Assembly: GCF_047511655.1 (NCBI RefSeq)
Contig: NC_133405.1
Location: forward strand, 93,781,598-93,845,597
Length of the DNA: 64,000 bases
Reading direction: 5' to 3'
Origin: Castor canadensis
Taxonomy: Eukaryota; Chordata; Mammalia; Rodentia; Castoridae
Both the position numbers and the translations under genes were made by a program. Position 1 is the stretch's first letter; every line of letters starts with the position of its first letter. Shown here piece by piece: positions 46,316-57,840 of this stretch. The notes beneath the pieces are model-generated. The model ran no database searches. It saw only the letters and a list, made by a program, of their open reading frames with translations, and was not told where the DNA came from.

Positions 46316-46854
46316 GACATTCACTGATGACTGCCACACCCATAACTGCAGCTCCTTCTCTCTCCTTGGTGATGGTTCTATGTATGGAATCATTTCTCAG
46401 ACAATTCTGTCTGAAGATTCTATAGACACTTCATACTCAGTGTGAGCACACTTGAATTTATGCTCTCCAACAAATAGCAAAAGAGCTTTTTCTCTAGTGT
46501 TTGTAGTTCTGTGAAAGACAGCACAATCTACCCACCTGCTCATGCCATCCCAGACTTCTCTGCAGCTCCCACCATTGCTCATGCATCCATCCAATCACCA
46601 GATCCTGCCAATTCATCTTCAACACTATCTTCTCTCCTTACCCATCTAGCTCTTAGCCTTTCACTGAGTACTCCTGGATTTGAACTCTCAGAGCCCACTG
46701 AACGGCCCTGTGACAGGCAGGCCTCCTCTCAGATTGTCACCATTGCAATGCTTATTGACTTACGTATGTTCGAGCAGTACATTTTGGTATACAAAAATTC
46801 TTTTAAGAAGGGGTCCTCCAACCTCTTTATTCTCCTGTTTAATTTCCCCCACCC
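46316..46854. other. No recognised feature
   Basis: A 120-codon frame (plus, 46511-46873) is serine- and proline-rich, ends inside the next SINE, and has no recognisable domain. Confidence 0.35.
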
Positions 46855-46928
46855 CTTGGGTACTGGGAATTGAACCCAGGGCTTCATGTGTGCTAGGCAA
46901 GCACTCTACCACTTGAGCTATGTTCCCC
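46855..46928 (-). mobile_element. ID-type SINE
   Basis: Antisense ID close to consensus: 'gggaattgaacccagggctt', 'gtgctaggcaagcactctac', 'cttgagctatgttcccc'. Confidence 0.9.
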
Positions 46929-47017
46929 CTCTTGTTTAGTTTTGTTTGGTCAGTCCTCCCTATGGGGAGGCATATTATGGCATATGCATGATACATACGA
47001 AAGACTATACATATGTC

Positions 47018-47033
47018 TTCAGAATATATATAT

Positions 47034-47065
<32 letters not shown>

Positions 47066-47066
47066 G
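47018..47066. repeat. (TA)n/(TG)n simple repeat
   Basis: Alternating purine-pyrimidine tract of TA with a TGTG interruption. Confidence 0.9.
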
Positions 47067-47123
47067 TGCACTTCTCATAGCTCTTCATATATTATGTATA
47101 AGATATGGATAAAATTGTTAGTT

Positions 47124-47494
47124 TGCTATGGTTTGAGCGTGTCCCCTAAAGGCCCACCTGTTGGAAATTTCATTCCCAGTATGGCAGTGGCAAGAAGCAG
47201 GGGGCCTAGTGTGAAGTTAGTCAGTCACTGGGGACATGAATTCAGAAGATATTAGGTAGGCCTCATGAGACCCCCAGTTTCTCCTTGCTTTCCTGTCCTC
47301 TCCATGTGATCACTACCTCTCATATGCACTCCTACCACGATGCCATTCAACCATGAAGTGAGGCACCTACAGGCACCCTCCTGAGGATTAGGGCCAGGAT
47401 GTCTGGAATTTCAGCTTCCAAACCTGAGACCTAAATAAACCTCTTTTATTCATTTTGGGCATTTGGTTACAACAATGGAAAACGGAAGAACACA
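47124..47494 (+). mobile_element. MaLR-type LTR
   Basis: Begins tgctatggtttgagcgtgtc, has 'tcctgaggattagggccagg' internally and ends with 'aaataaacctcttttattca', then 'ggttacaacaatgg' and 'aacggaagaacaca'. This start, AATAAA signal and 3' end are those of ERVL-MaLR LTRs (MST/MLT group). No internal retroviral sequence adjoins, so it is a solo LTR. Confidence 0.75.
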
Positions 47495-47689
47495 ATGTAT
47501 ACATACATATATGAATATACGTATACCTATATAACAAGTAATGTAATAAATCCATTAATTATTGAAAATATAGTTTCATTGGAATAAGTGTTAATGAGAT
47601 TGAGGGAGTAGACATATTGCAGGCCTTTACCAGTCAAAGGATATTTGTTAACTTCAATAATCAAATATTCTAACCCTTCTTTGGTGTCT

Positions 47690-47822
47690 GGGGTTTTTTA
47701 CTCCCATTTTTTTGACTGACATGGGATCAACTGTGTACCCCAGGCCAGTCTCAAACTCATGATCTTTCTTTTAAGCCTCCCAAACGCTGTGATTACAGAC
47801 ATGTGCCACTGTACCCAGCTTT
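47690..47822 (-). mobile_element. B1 SINE
   Basis: Antisense 7SL-type unit: 'ccccaggccagtctcaaact', 'aagcctcccaaacgctgtga', 'ttacagacatgtgccactg'. Confidence 0.85.
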
Positions 47823-48733
47823 AGTGGGGCTTTAGAATTCTTAAGCCTGGACCCAATTCACCATGATAACATTGGTGACTGGCTAGAGGGAGGGTTCTCT
47901 TTTGTAAAGTGGGAGGAAGAAGATTTGAAAAAGAGAAGTGGAAACGGGGAGCCCATATGTTTTCGAGCAGTGGATGAGTTTTAGGAAACAACACTTAGAG
48001 AGTCAGAAGATTTGGGAGTAGAATCCCTGAAGACACTAGGGCTCAGAAAATCTGTGAAGGACTTTTTGCTTCTCCAAGTTTCCATGAGTGTGAGGAACCC
48101 AGTTTATAGACTGTTGCTTGCTCTACATGTCATGCCTCAGCCAAGCATGGAAGTGGTGAAGGTCCAGAGAACCCTGATGTTCCCACACATTGATGGAGGA
48201 TCCCAGAATGGCCTGTTGGTGACTTTTTCTCAGAAGTAGGTGTGGACTTTATCACAAAATGTTGGGTTCCATCTTGCGTTCCCTCTAGTCAAAGAAACGT
48301 TTGAATATCCCTCTATATAGAGGGCTCACACAAGAGAACCAAAGAAGAGAATAGAAAGATTGGAGAACCCCTTCTCTAAAGCATTTTTTGTATACTAAAA
48401 TGTTTGATAAGAAGTCATGGATTGGATAGACCTTAGGGAAATGGCTAGCTTCCCAATGAGTGTGCCAGTAACTCAGCCCAGAGAATCTCCTCCTTACATG
48501 CTAGGGGAAGGGTCCATTCATGTAAAGTGACGCTAATGTACGGAAAGTGAACATTTGAGCTCACAAATCCACTAATATTAAAGGAATTGCTTGAATATTG
48601 GGATTCTCAGAGGCTAGGAAGCCTGTATAGGTTAGAAGGATGGGTACTTTGAGGGATTCCCACCAAAGAAGCAAGCACACTTCCCTTATTCCTCCTTTCA
48701 CCTGGTATCTTTACAGTTAGTCCCTAGTACCCA
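47823..48733. other. No recognised feature
   Basis: Unique-looking sequence. A 75-codon frame (48012-48239) has no known motif. Confidence 0.4.
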
Positions 48734-49231
48734 GGGAATTGAATTCTTTTTTTTTTTATTCATATGTGCATACAATGTTTGGGTCATTTCTCCCCCCTTC
48801 CCCCACCACCTCCCTTACCCGCCCCTGCCCCTTCCGTCTCCCCCCTCAACCCCTCGATATCCAGCAGAAACTATTTTGCCTTTATCTCTAATTTTGTTGA
48901 AGAGAGAGTATAAGCAATAATAGGAAGGAACAAGGGTTTTTGCTAGTTAAGATAAGGATAGCTATACAGGGACTTGACTTGCACTGATTTCCTGAGCATG
49001 TGTGTTACCTTCTAGGTTAATTCTTCTTGATTTAACCTTTTCTCTAGTTCCTGGTCCCCTTCTCCTGTTGGTCTCAGTTGCTTTAAGGTATCTGTTTTAG
49101 TTTCCCTGCATTAAGGGCAACAAATGCTATCTAGTTTTTCAGGTGTCTTACCTATCCTCATACCTCCCGTGTGTGCTCTCGCTTTTATCATGTGATCAAA
49201 GTCCAATCCCCTTGTTGTGTTTGCCATTGAC

Positions 49232-52200
49232 CTAATGTCCGCATATGAGGGACAACATACGATTTTTGGTCTTTTGGGCCAGGCTAACCTCACTAAGCAT
49301 GATGTTCTCCAATTCCATCCATTTACCAGCGAATGTTAACATTTCGTTCTTCTTCATGGCTGCATAAAATTCCATTGTGTATAAATACCACATTTTCTTG
49401 ATCCATTCGTCGGTGGTAGGGCATCTGGGCTGTTTCCATAATTTGGCTATTGTGAATAGTGCTGAAATAAACATGGGTGTGCAGGTGCCTCTGGAGTAAC
49501 CTGTGTCACAGTGTTTTGGGTATATCCCCAAGAGTGGTATTGCTGGATCAAATGGTAGATCAATGTTTAGATTTTTAAGTAGCCTCCAAATTTTTTTCCA
49601 GAGTGGTTGTATTAGTTTACATTCCCAACAACAAAATAAGAGGGTTCCTTTTTCCCTGCATCCTCGCCAACACCTATTGTTAGTGGTATTGCTAATGATG
49701 GCTATTGAAACTGGGGTGAGGTTGAATCTTAGTATGGGTTTAATTTGCATTTCCTTCATTGCTAGAGACGGTGAGAATTTTTTCATGTGTTTTTTTGGCC
49801 ATTTGAATTTCTTCTTTTGAGAAAGTTCTGTTTAGTTCACTTGCCCATTTCTTTATTGATTCATTAATTTTGGGAGAATTTAGTTGTTTAAGTTCCCTAT
49901 ATATCCTGGTTATCAGTCCGTTGCCTGATGTGTAGCTGGCAAATATTTTCTCCCACTCTGTGGGTGTTCTCTTCAGTTTAGAGACCATTTCTTTTGTTGA
50001 GCAGATGCTTTTTAGTTTTATGAAGTCCCATTTATCTATGCTATCTCTTAGTTGCTGTGCAGCTGGGGTTCCACTGAGAAAGTTCTTACCTATACCTACT
50101 AATTCCAGAGTATTTCCTACTCTTTCCTGTATCAACTTTAGAGTTTGTGGTCTGATATTAAGATCCTTGATCCATTTTGAGTTAATATTGGTATAGGGTG
50201 ATATACTTGGATCTAGTTTCAGTTTTTTGCAGACTGCTAACCAGTTTTTCCAGCAGTTTTTGTTGAAGAGGCTGTCTTTTCTCCATTGTATATTTTTAGC
50301 TCCTTTGTCAAAGACATGTTGGTTATAATTGTGTGGCTTCATATCTGGGTCCTCTATTCTGTTCCACTGGTCTTCATGTCTGTTTTTGTGCCAGTACCAT
50401 GCTGTTTTTATTGTTATTGCTTTGTAATATAGTTTGAAGTCAGGTATTGTGATACCTCCAGCATTGTTCTTTTGACTGAGTATTGCCTTGACTATTAGTG
50501 GCCTCTGGTGTTTCTATATAAATTTAACGGTACATTTTTCAATCTCTTTAATGAATGTCATTGGAATTTTGGTGGGAATTGCATTAAACATGTAGATTAC
50601 TTTTGGGAGTATAGACATTTTTACTATGTTGATTCTGCCAATCCATGAGCATGGGAGATCTCTCTACTTTCTATAGTCTTCCTCAATCTCTTTCTTCAGA
50701 AGTGTATAGTTTTCCTTGTAGAGGTTGTTCACATCCTTTGTTAGGTTTACAACTAGGTATTTGATTTTTTTTGAGGCTATTGTAATTGGAATTGTTTTCA
50801 TATATTCTTTCTTGGTTTGTTCATTATTAGTGTATAGAAATGCTAATGATTTTTCTATGTTGGTTTTATATCCTGCTACCTTGCTGTAGCTATTGATAGT
50901 GTCTAGGAGCTTCTGAGTAGAGTTTTTTTGGTCTTTAAGGTATAGGATCATGTCATCTGCAAATAGGGATATTTTGACAGTTTCTTTACCTATTTGTATT
51001 CCTTTTATTCCTTCTTCTTGCCTAATTGCTCTGGCTAGGAATTCCAGTACTATGTTGAATAGGAGTGGAGATAGTGGGCATCCTTGTCTAGTTCATGATT
51101 TTAGAGGGAATGGTTTCAGTTTTTCTCCGTTAAGTATAATGCTGGCTGTAGGTTTGTCATATATAGCTTTAATAATGTTGAGGTACTTTCCTTCTATTCC
51201 TAGTTTTCTTAGACCTTTTATCATGAAATGATGTTGGATCTTATCAAAGGTTTTTTCTGCATCTATTCAGATGATCAAGTGGTTTTTGTCATTGCTTCTG
51301 TTAATGTGGTTTATTATGTTTATTAATTTTTGTTTGTTGAACCACCCCTGCATTCCTGGAATGAAGCTTCCTTGGTCATGGTGAATGATCTTTTTGATGT
51401 GTTGTTGAACTCGGTTTGCCATTATTTTATTGAGGATTTTTGCATCAATGTTCATTCAGGAGATTGGCGTATAGTTCTCCTTTTTGGAGGTGTCTTTGCC
51501 TGGTTTGGGGATAAGTGTAACACTGGCTCCATAAAATGTGTTAGGCAGTTTTCCTTCCCTTTCTGTTTCATGGAACAGGTTAAGGAGGGTGGGTATCAGT
51601 TCTTCCTTAAAGGTCTGATAGAATTCAGCAGAGAATCCATCAGGTTCTGGACTTTTCTTTTTGGGGAGACTCTTGATTGCTGCTTCAATTTCATTTTGTG
51701 TTATAGATCTATTCAGGTGATTAATTTCCTCTTGGTTCAGTTTTGGATGGTCATATGTATCTAGACATCTGTCCGTTTCATTAAGATTTTCAAATTTATT
51801 TGAATATAGGTTCTCAAAGTAGTCTCTGATGATTTCCTGGACTTCTATGGTGTTTGTTGTTATCTCCCCTTTTGCATTCCTGATTCTACTAATTTGGGTT
51901 TTTTCTCTCCTCATTTTAGTCAGGTTTGCCAGGGGTCTGTTGATCTTATTTGTTTTTTCAAAGAACCAACTTTTTGTTTCATTAATTCTTTGTATGGTTT
52001 TTTGTTTCTATTTCATTGATTTCAGCTCTTATTTTTATTATTTCTCTCCTATTTGTTTTGGGATTTGCTTGTTCTTGTTTTTCTTGGAGTTTGAGATGTA
52101 TCATTAGGTGATTGATTTGGGATCTTTCAGTCTTTTTAATATATGCACTCATGGCTATAAACTTTCCGCTCAGGACTGCCTTTGCTGTGTCCCATAGGTT

Positions 52201-53059
52201 CCAGTAGGTTGTGTTTTCATTTTCATTGACTTCCAGGAACTTTTTAATTTCCTCCTTTACTTCATCAATGACCCATTGTTCATTAAGCAATGAGTTATTC
52301 AGTTTCCAGCTGTTTGCATGTTTTTTGTCTTTACTTTTGTTGTTGAGTTCTAGTTTTATTGCACTGTGATCAGATAAAATGCATGGTATAATTTTGATTT
52401 TCGTATATTTGCTGAGGCTTGCTTTGTGCCCTAGGATATGATCTATTTTGGAGACGGTTCTGTGGGCTGCTGAGAAGAATGTATATTGTGTAGAAGATGG
52501 ATGGATGAAATGTTCTGTAGACATCAACTACGTCCATTTGATATATTGTATATTTTAGATCTAGAATTTCTTTATTGATTTTTTGTTTGGATGACCTATC
52601 TATTGATGATAATGGGGTGTTAAAGTCTCCCACAACCACTGTGTTGGCGTTTATATATGCTTTTAGGTCCTTCAAGGTATGTCTGATTAAATTGGGTGCG
52701 CTGACATTGGGTGCATATAGGTTAATAATTGTTATTTCCTTTTGGTCTATTTCCCCTTTTATTAGTATGGAATGTCCTTCTTTATCTCATTTGATCAATG
52801 TAGGTTTGAAGTCTACTTTGTCAGAGATAAGTATTGCTACTTCTGCCTGTTTTCGGAGGCCATTGGCTTGGCAAATCTTCTTCTAGCCTTGCATCCTAAG
52901 TCTATGCTTATTTCTGTCAGTGAGATGGGTCTCCTGTAAGCAACAAATTGTTGGATCTTCCTTTTTAATCCATTTTGTCAAACGGTGTCTTTTGATGGGT
53001 GAATTAAGTCCGTTAACATTAAGTGTTAGTACTGATAGATATGTGGTGATTCCTGTCAT
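49232..53059 (-). pseudogene. L1 ORF2, disrupted
   Basis: Open segments at 52675-52370, 52527-51982, 51914-51456, 51455-51267, 50951-50664, 50342-49740 and 49786-49232 lie in three frames. This implies at least three frameshifts plus several stops. Endonuclease GDFNTPLSS, reverse-transcriptase FADD (about 50950-50965) and the C-terminal cysteine motif (here CWRGCREKGTLLFCCWEC, with the histidine position changed) are still readable. The start lies about 50 bp after the ORF1 stop, as in the plus-strand copy. Confidence 0.9.
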
Positions 53060-53108
53060 TTAGTTGTCTTAGTTGTTGAAGGTTTCATTGTGTGTACCTA
53101 AGTTGAGG

Positions 53109-54294
53109 TTACTCTCTACTTTCTTGCTTTTTCTTTACCTGTAGCTTGGTGCTGCCTGCCCTTTCATGGTTATGTTGGGTTTTACTTTCTTTGTGCAGAA
53201 TCCCTTGGAGAATCTTTTGTAGTGGTGGCTTTGTGGTCACATATTGTTTTAGTTTCTGCTTATCATGGAAGACTTTTATTGCTCCATCTATTTTGAATGA
53301 TAGTTTTGCTGGATAGAATACCCTGGGGTTGAATTTATTTTCTTTCAGTTCCCGGAAGATCTAACCCCATGTTCTTCTTGCTTTTAATGTTTCTGTTGAG
53401 AATTCTGCTGTGATTTTGATGGGTTTACCTTTGTATGTTATTTGTTTTTTCTCTCTTACAGCCTTCAATATTCTTTCCCTAGTTTCTGTACTTGTTTTAA
53501 TGATGATATGCCGTGGGGTAGTTCTATTTTGATCTGGTCTGTTTGGTATCCTAGAGGCCTCTTGTATCTGTCTGCGAATAGATATCTCTAGATTTGGGAA
53601 ATTTTCTGTTATTATTTTGTTGAATGTATTACACATTCCCTTTGCTTGCACCTCTTCTCCCTCTTCAATGCCCATGATTCTTAGGTTTGGTCTTTTGATG
53701 GAGGCAGTGAGTTCTCGCATTGCGTTGTTTAACTAACAGTTCTTCAGTTTTTCCTTTAATTACCATCTCATCTTCAAGTTCTTAGATTCAGTCTCCTGTT
53801 TGTTCTATTCTGCTGGATTGGCCTTCCATTTTGTTTTGAAATTCTGTTTTGTTCTTTTTTCTGAGGTTTTCCATATCCTGAATTCCTTCCTCTTAATGTT
53901 GTCTATTTTTGCCAAGTTCATTTATCTCTTTATTAATCATGTTCTTTGTTTCACTTTGGTGTTTATACAGTGCTTCTATGGTTTCTTTTATTTCTTCCTG
54001 TGCTTTTTCAAATTCTCTATTTTTGTTGTCTTGGAATTTCTTGAGTGTCTCCTGTACATTTTGGTTGACCATATCCAGTATCATCTCTATAAAATTCTCA
54101 TTGACTACCTGTAGTATTTCTTCTTTTAGATTGTTCTTGTGGGCTTCATTGGGTTCTTTGGCATAGTTTATCTTCATTTTTTTGGAGTCTGGACCTGAGT
54201 ATCTGTTTTCTTCATTTCCCTCTGTTTCCTATACTAATGTTTTGCAGTGGGGAAACTGGTTTCCCTGTTTTTTTGTCTTCCCATCATTGCCTTT
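53109..54294 (-). pseudogene. L1 ORF1, disrupted
   Basis: The coiled-coil segment is open at 54177-53893 (VNENFIEMILDMVNQNVQ). The RNA-binding region is open in another frame at 53720-53361 (KRPNLRIMGIEEGEE, TPRHIIIKTSTETRERIL). Stops and frameshifts separate them, and the C-terminal domain is further split. Start is assigned by correspondence to the plus-strand copy's ATG at 57841. Confidence 0.85.
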
Positions 54295-54885
54295 GGTGTT
54301 GTTATTGTCCCCGTAGTGTGTGCAATTAAGTATTATCTAGCTTGTAATAATAACAATGGTTATATTTAGAATGGAAGGGTGAGAGGAGATGGAAAGCAAA
54401 GAAGTTAAAGAAAAAGGGAAAAACAAATAAGTAGAAAAAATACAAACAACAAGAAAAGTTTCAAAGATATAAACAGGGAGAGATAGTGTACTAATCAACT
54501 GTAAGCTCAACAGGCATTAGAGGCACAGACAGAGGATTTAAAATGAAAAATAAAAATTAAAATTAAAAATTAAAAACTTAAAAAAATATATTAAAATAAT
54601 CTGCATGTTCAAATGCAATAGTTTCAGTTTTAATAATTTTGGTGTTCATCCCTCAGCCTCTAATCCTGGAGATGGTGCCTCAGATGTTGTTCTGTAGTTG
54701 TCTCATCAAAGGGGAAACATAAAACAGAATAAAACTGCACAAAACAAAACAAAAAACCCGCAAAGTGTCCCAAGTTCAAATGCAATACAGTTTCAGTACA
54801 TTTTTCAGCATGGAGGTGTAGTTCAGTTGTTTTCTCATCAAAGATAGGGAGAGAGAAAAAAAAGAGTCTGGAGACACGTCTGTGA

Positions 54886-55512
54886 ATGGCTATCTGCAGC
54901 TGTGGTTCGCCTGCCCGCTGCTGTCAGCCTGCTGTTGTTGGAGGTTTTATTTATGCAGATCTCAGGGGTGAGCTTAACACTCACCTAGCCCCTCAGGCTT
55001 TGTTTACTCAGAGTTCTCCTGGGCGCGATGCCACTGCTACAAGCTTTCCCCTTTCCAAGCACACTGGGGGAGGTGACACTGCACCCACGTTGTCAGGCCG
55101 GCGTGGTTATTTACAGTTCACATGGGAAGTGGGTCTTCCCCCCTCTCCTGTGGAGTTTTTCTCCCACTGCCACTTTTACAAGCTTTCCCGCTCCTGGTTA
55201 CTGGGCATGTGCCGCTGCTCCAGCCTTCTCCAGCCAGGATGTGAGGGATTTCCCCTCCCCCCTCTTCAGTGCTCAGGGTGCCCCACCCTCTATTCTACAT
55301 TTTTTTGTTGTTATTGCTTATTATTCAGTTTCTCTTTTTGCCCTGGGTGGGGGTCGGTCTTTCCAGGGGGCTATGCTGATCTGGCCCAGGGTTGTCTGTG
55401 GAAGTACTGCGTCCAGGTTAGTTCACCTTGTGGTCCGCATATTCCCAAGCCGTCTGGGCGCTGGCATCTGGTGGTGGCACGGGAGCCCTCCTGGTTTCTC
55501 CATTTAACGTGA
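54886..55512 (+). CDS. Antisense ORF in L1 5' UTR (208 codons)
   Basis: Runs against the host L1, inside its 5' UTR. Its first third (PARCCQPAVVGGFIYADLRG) matches the start of the antisense ORF of the plus-strand L1 (minus 57119-56151). A second overlapping frame (55028-55507) matches the rest (AFPFPSTLG, SHGKWVFPPLLWSFSP). So one indel separates two frames that are continuous in the other copy. The product would be hydrophobic, proline- and cysteine-rich, with no known domain. Primate L1 has an antisense ORF0 in its 5' UTR; any relation here is analogy only. Could be a by-product of strand composition. Confidence 0.3.
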   Translation: MAICSCGSPARCCQPAVVGGFIYADLRGELNTHLAPQALFTQSSPGRDATATSFPLSKHTGGGDTAPTLSGRRGYLQFTWEVGLPPSPVEFFSHCHFYKLSRSWLLGMCRCSSLLQPGCEGFPLPPLQCSGCPTLYSTFFCCYCLLFSFSFCPGWGSVFPGGYADLAQGCLWKYCVQVSSPCGPHIPKPSGRWHLVVAREPSWFLHLT

Positions 55513-55672
55513 AGTGGAGATGCTATGCGCAGGCTGGAGGTGTGGAGGAGTCAAAGTTTTGCGTCTTCTCGGTGGTTTTTCCTGTAAGGTGTATCTCCAG
55601 TGTCTCTCCAAGATTTTACTTTAGGAGACATGCTTTCTGCTTCCGCCCTTCAGCTGCCATCTTGGAATCCTT

Positions 55673-56198
55673 GGGAATTGAATTATTAAAGAGAATGACC
55701 ACTGCTTTTTTTTTTAAAGACACCCTTTCTCTCCCACAGTTGTGTCTGGGTGTTAAACACTAATCTATTATGAATAAAAGAAATCTACATTCTGATATTT
55801 TGGTAAGCAACCAGACTACAACCCTCAAAGACATCAGGTCACAGGCTTTATTTTGTGCAAATTATATTCTAGCCTTCTTTCATGCAGTCTCAGAAGTCAG
55901 CAGTAAATGGAAAGATTGAGATCTATCAAGGAAACAAGGAAGGTTTTTCTCCCATTGGCTTGCTCTTTTCTCTCACATCACAACATGTCCATCATATCTT
56001 GCCCATTATTCAGTTTCTCAGCTGCCCAGTGCTTGTATCTGAACTCCAGCACAGGGTTCCCTGCAAGACCTCATTGCTAATGGTAATAGTTAAAGAAGGA
56101 AAACATTGGGGTTTGCAGGTCTAACATTGACAGATTGAACATACTCTTAACTATTGACACTCATTGGGATGTATAATCATTAAGAATGGAGACTGAAG
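55673..56198. other. Spacer between two head-to-head L1s
   Basis: 526 bp including one target duplication of the left element. A T10 tract occurs at 55707-55717. Otherwise unique-looking sequence with no gene. Both L1 5' ends point outward from it, so it lies upstream of two divergent L1 promoters. Confidence 0.8.
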
Positions 56199-57119
56199 GG
56201 ATTCCAAGATGGCGGCCAGAGGGAGAAAGCAGAAAGCGAGCCTCCTATAGTGAAATCTTGGAGAGCCACTGGAGACACACTTTGCAGGCATAATCACTGA
56301 AAAGAGGCATAACTTTGACCCCTCCACACCTCCAGCCGGCGCAGAGCATCTCCACTTCACGTTAAACAGAGAAACCAGGAGGGTCCCCGGGCCGCCAGTC
56401 GCCGGCGCCCACACGGCTTGGGAAGACGTGGACCAGGTGAGCTTCACGGTACCGCGGTACTCCCACAGACAAGCCTGGGCCAGAGCAGCATAGCCCCCTG
56501 GACAGGCTGACATCCACGCGGGGAAAAAAAAAAAGAGAAACTGAGTAATAAGCAATAAGAGCAATAAAGACACACAGGAAAGAGGGTGGGGCGCACTGAG
56601 TGCCGAAGATTGGGGGAAGGGAACCCTTCCGGGGACTGTAAATAAACAAGCCGGCCTGGCCGGAGAGCCTCTGGCGGGAGCGGGGGCGCGTGCCCAGCAA
56701 CCAGGAGCGGGAAAGCTTGTGAGAGTGGCGGAGGGAGGAAAACTCCACAGGAGAGGAGGGAAGACCCACTTCCCATGTGAACTGTAAACAAACATGGCAG
56801 CTGGCAGGAGCAGCAGCACCCCCCAGTAATCAGGAGCAGGAAAGCTTGTGAAAGTGGTGGTGGGAGGAAAACTGCACAGGAGAGGGGGGAAGACCCACCT
56901 CCCACATGAACTGTAAATAAACACGCAGGCCTGACAACACGGGTGCAGTGTCACTTTTCCCAGTGTGCTTGGAAAGGGGAAAGCCTGTAGCAGAGGCTCA
57001 CGCACAGGAGAAATCTGAGCAAACAAAGCCTGCAGGGCCAGGTGAGTGCTAAGCTGACCCCTGAGATCTAAATAAATAATGCCTCCAGCAACAGCAGGCT
57101 GACAGCAGTGGGCAGGCAA
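56151..57119 (-). CDS. Antisense ORF in L1 5' UTR (322 codons)
   Basis: Longest open frame outside ORF1/ORF2. It starts in the 5' UTR with MPAHCCQPAVAGG, runs antisense to the L1 and ends 48 bp beyond the L1 start in flanking DNA. A 43-residue block is repeated (SSCGRWVFPPLLCSFPPTTT and SSHGKWVFPPLLWSFPPSAT), reflecting the 129-bp nucleotide duplication, which is a multiple of three. The composition is rich in Pro, Leu, Phe, Cys and Ala, with a hydrophobic stretch LLLLLLITQFLFFFF in the middle. No known domain. Matching reading frames exist in the minus-strand copy. GC-rich 5' UTR composition alone can generate such frames, so coding is unproven. Confidence 0.3.
   Translation of the reverse strand: MPAHCCQPAVAGGIIYLDLRGQLSTHLALQALFAQISPVREPLLQAFPFPSTLGKVTLHPCCQACVFIYSSCGRWVFPPLLCSFPPTTTFTSFPAPDYWGVLLLLPAAMFVYSSHGKWVFPPLLWSFPPSATLTSFPAPGCWARAPAPARGSPARPACLFTVPGRVPFPQSSALSAPHPLSCVSLLLLLLITQFLFFFFPAWMSACPGGYAALAQACLWEYRGTVKLTWSTSSQAVWAPATGGPGTLLVSLFNVKWRCSAPAGGVEGSKLCLFSVIMPAKCVSSGSPRFHYRRLAFCFLPLAAILESLQSPFLMIIHPNECQ
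56690..56940 (+). repeat. Two-unit tandem repeat in L1 5' UTR, about 129 bp
   Basis: Blocks starting 'caggagcgggaaagcttgtg' (56702) and 'caggagcaggaaagcttgtg' (56831), and ending 'catgtgaactgtaaa' / 'acatgaactgtaaa', are direct repeats with about 90% identity. The minus-strand L1 has one such unit, so monomer number varies between copies. Confidence 0.85.
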
Positions 57120-57840
57120 GCCACAGCTGCAGATACCATTCTCACAACTGTCTCCAGACTCTTTTTTTTTCTTTGTCTCCCTACCTTTGATGAGAGAACA
57201 ACCAAATTACACCTGCAAGCTGAAAAACTTACGGAAACTGTATTGCATTTGAACTTGGGACACTTGGTGGGTTTTTTTTTTTTGTGCATGTGTGTGTAGT
57301 TTTGTACTACTTTATGCGTCCCCTTTGATGAGACAACTACAGAACAACATCTGAGGCACCATCTCCAGGATTGGAGACTGAGACAGACACCCAAATTATT
57401 AAGAGTGAAACTTCATTGCATTTGAACTTGGACGTTTTTTGGTTTTTTGGCTTTTTGGGTTTTTTTAAATTTTCTATTTTTTTCATTTTATTTTAATACA
57501 TTTTTATATATAGATTTTTCTTTCAATTACTTATTTTTTATTTTTTATTCTTATCTTTATTTTTTTACTTTTGATTTTCAATCCTCTGTCTCTCTAATGT
57601 CTGTTCAGCTTACTCTCGATTAGTACACTAAAGCTCCCTGTTTATACCTTTGAAACCTTCTTGTCTGATACCTTGTTCTGTTTTCTCCTTCCAGTCTGTG
57701 TATTTGTTTTTCTCATTTCTTTAACTTCTTGCTTTCCATCTCAGCTCACCCTTCCATTCTAAATATTACCATTGTTATTATTACAAGCTAGAAAATACTT
57801 AATTGCACACAGTACAGGGACAGTAACAAAACCAAAGACA

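Larger units (their letters stand above)
48746..55672 (-). mobile_element. Full-length L1, minus strand
   Basis: About 6.9 kb. The 5' end (ggattccaagatggcagc on the minus strand) is at about 55670. The order is 5' UTR, ORF1 remnant (54294-53109), ORF2 remnant (53059-49232), 3' UTR with C-rich (plus-strand) complement of the G-rich tract (48785-48860) and a poly(A) tail at 48747-48757. Perfect 12-bp target duplications gggaattgaatt flank it (48734-48745 and 55673-55684), proving a full-length retrotransposition here. Both ORFs are broken, so the copy is not autonomous now. It is older by eye than the plus-strand partner at 56.2 kb, having more breaks. Confidence 0.95.
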
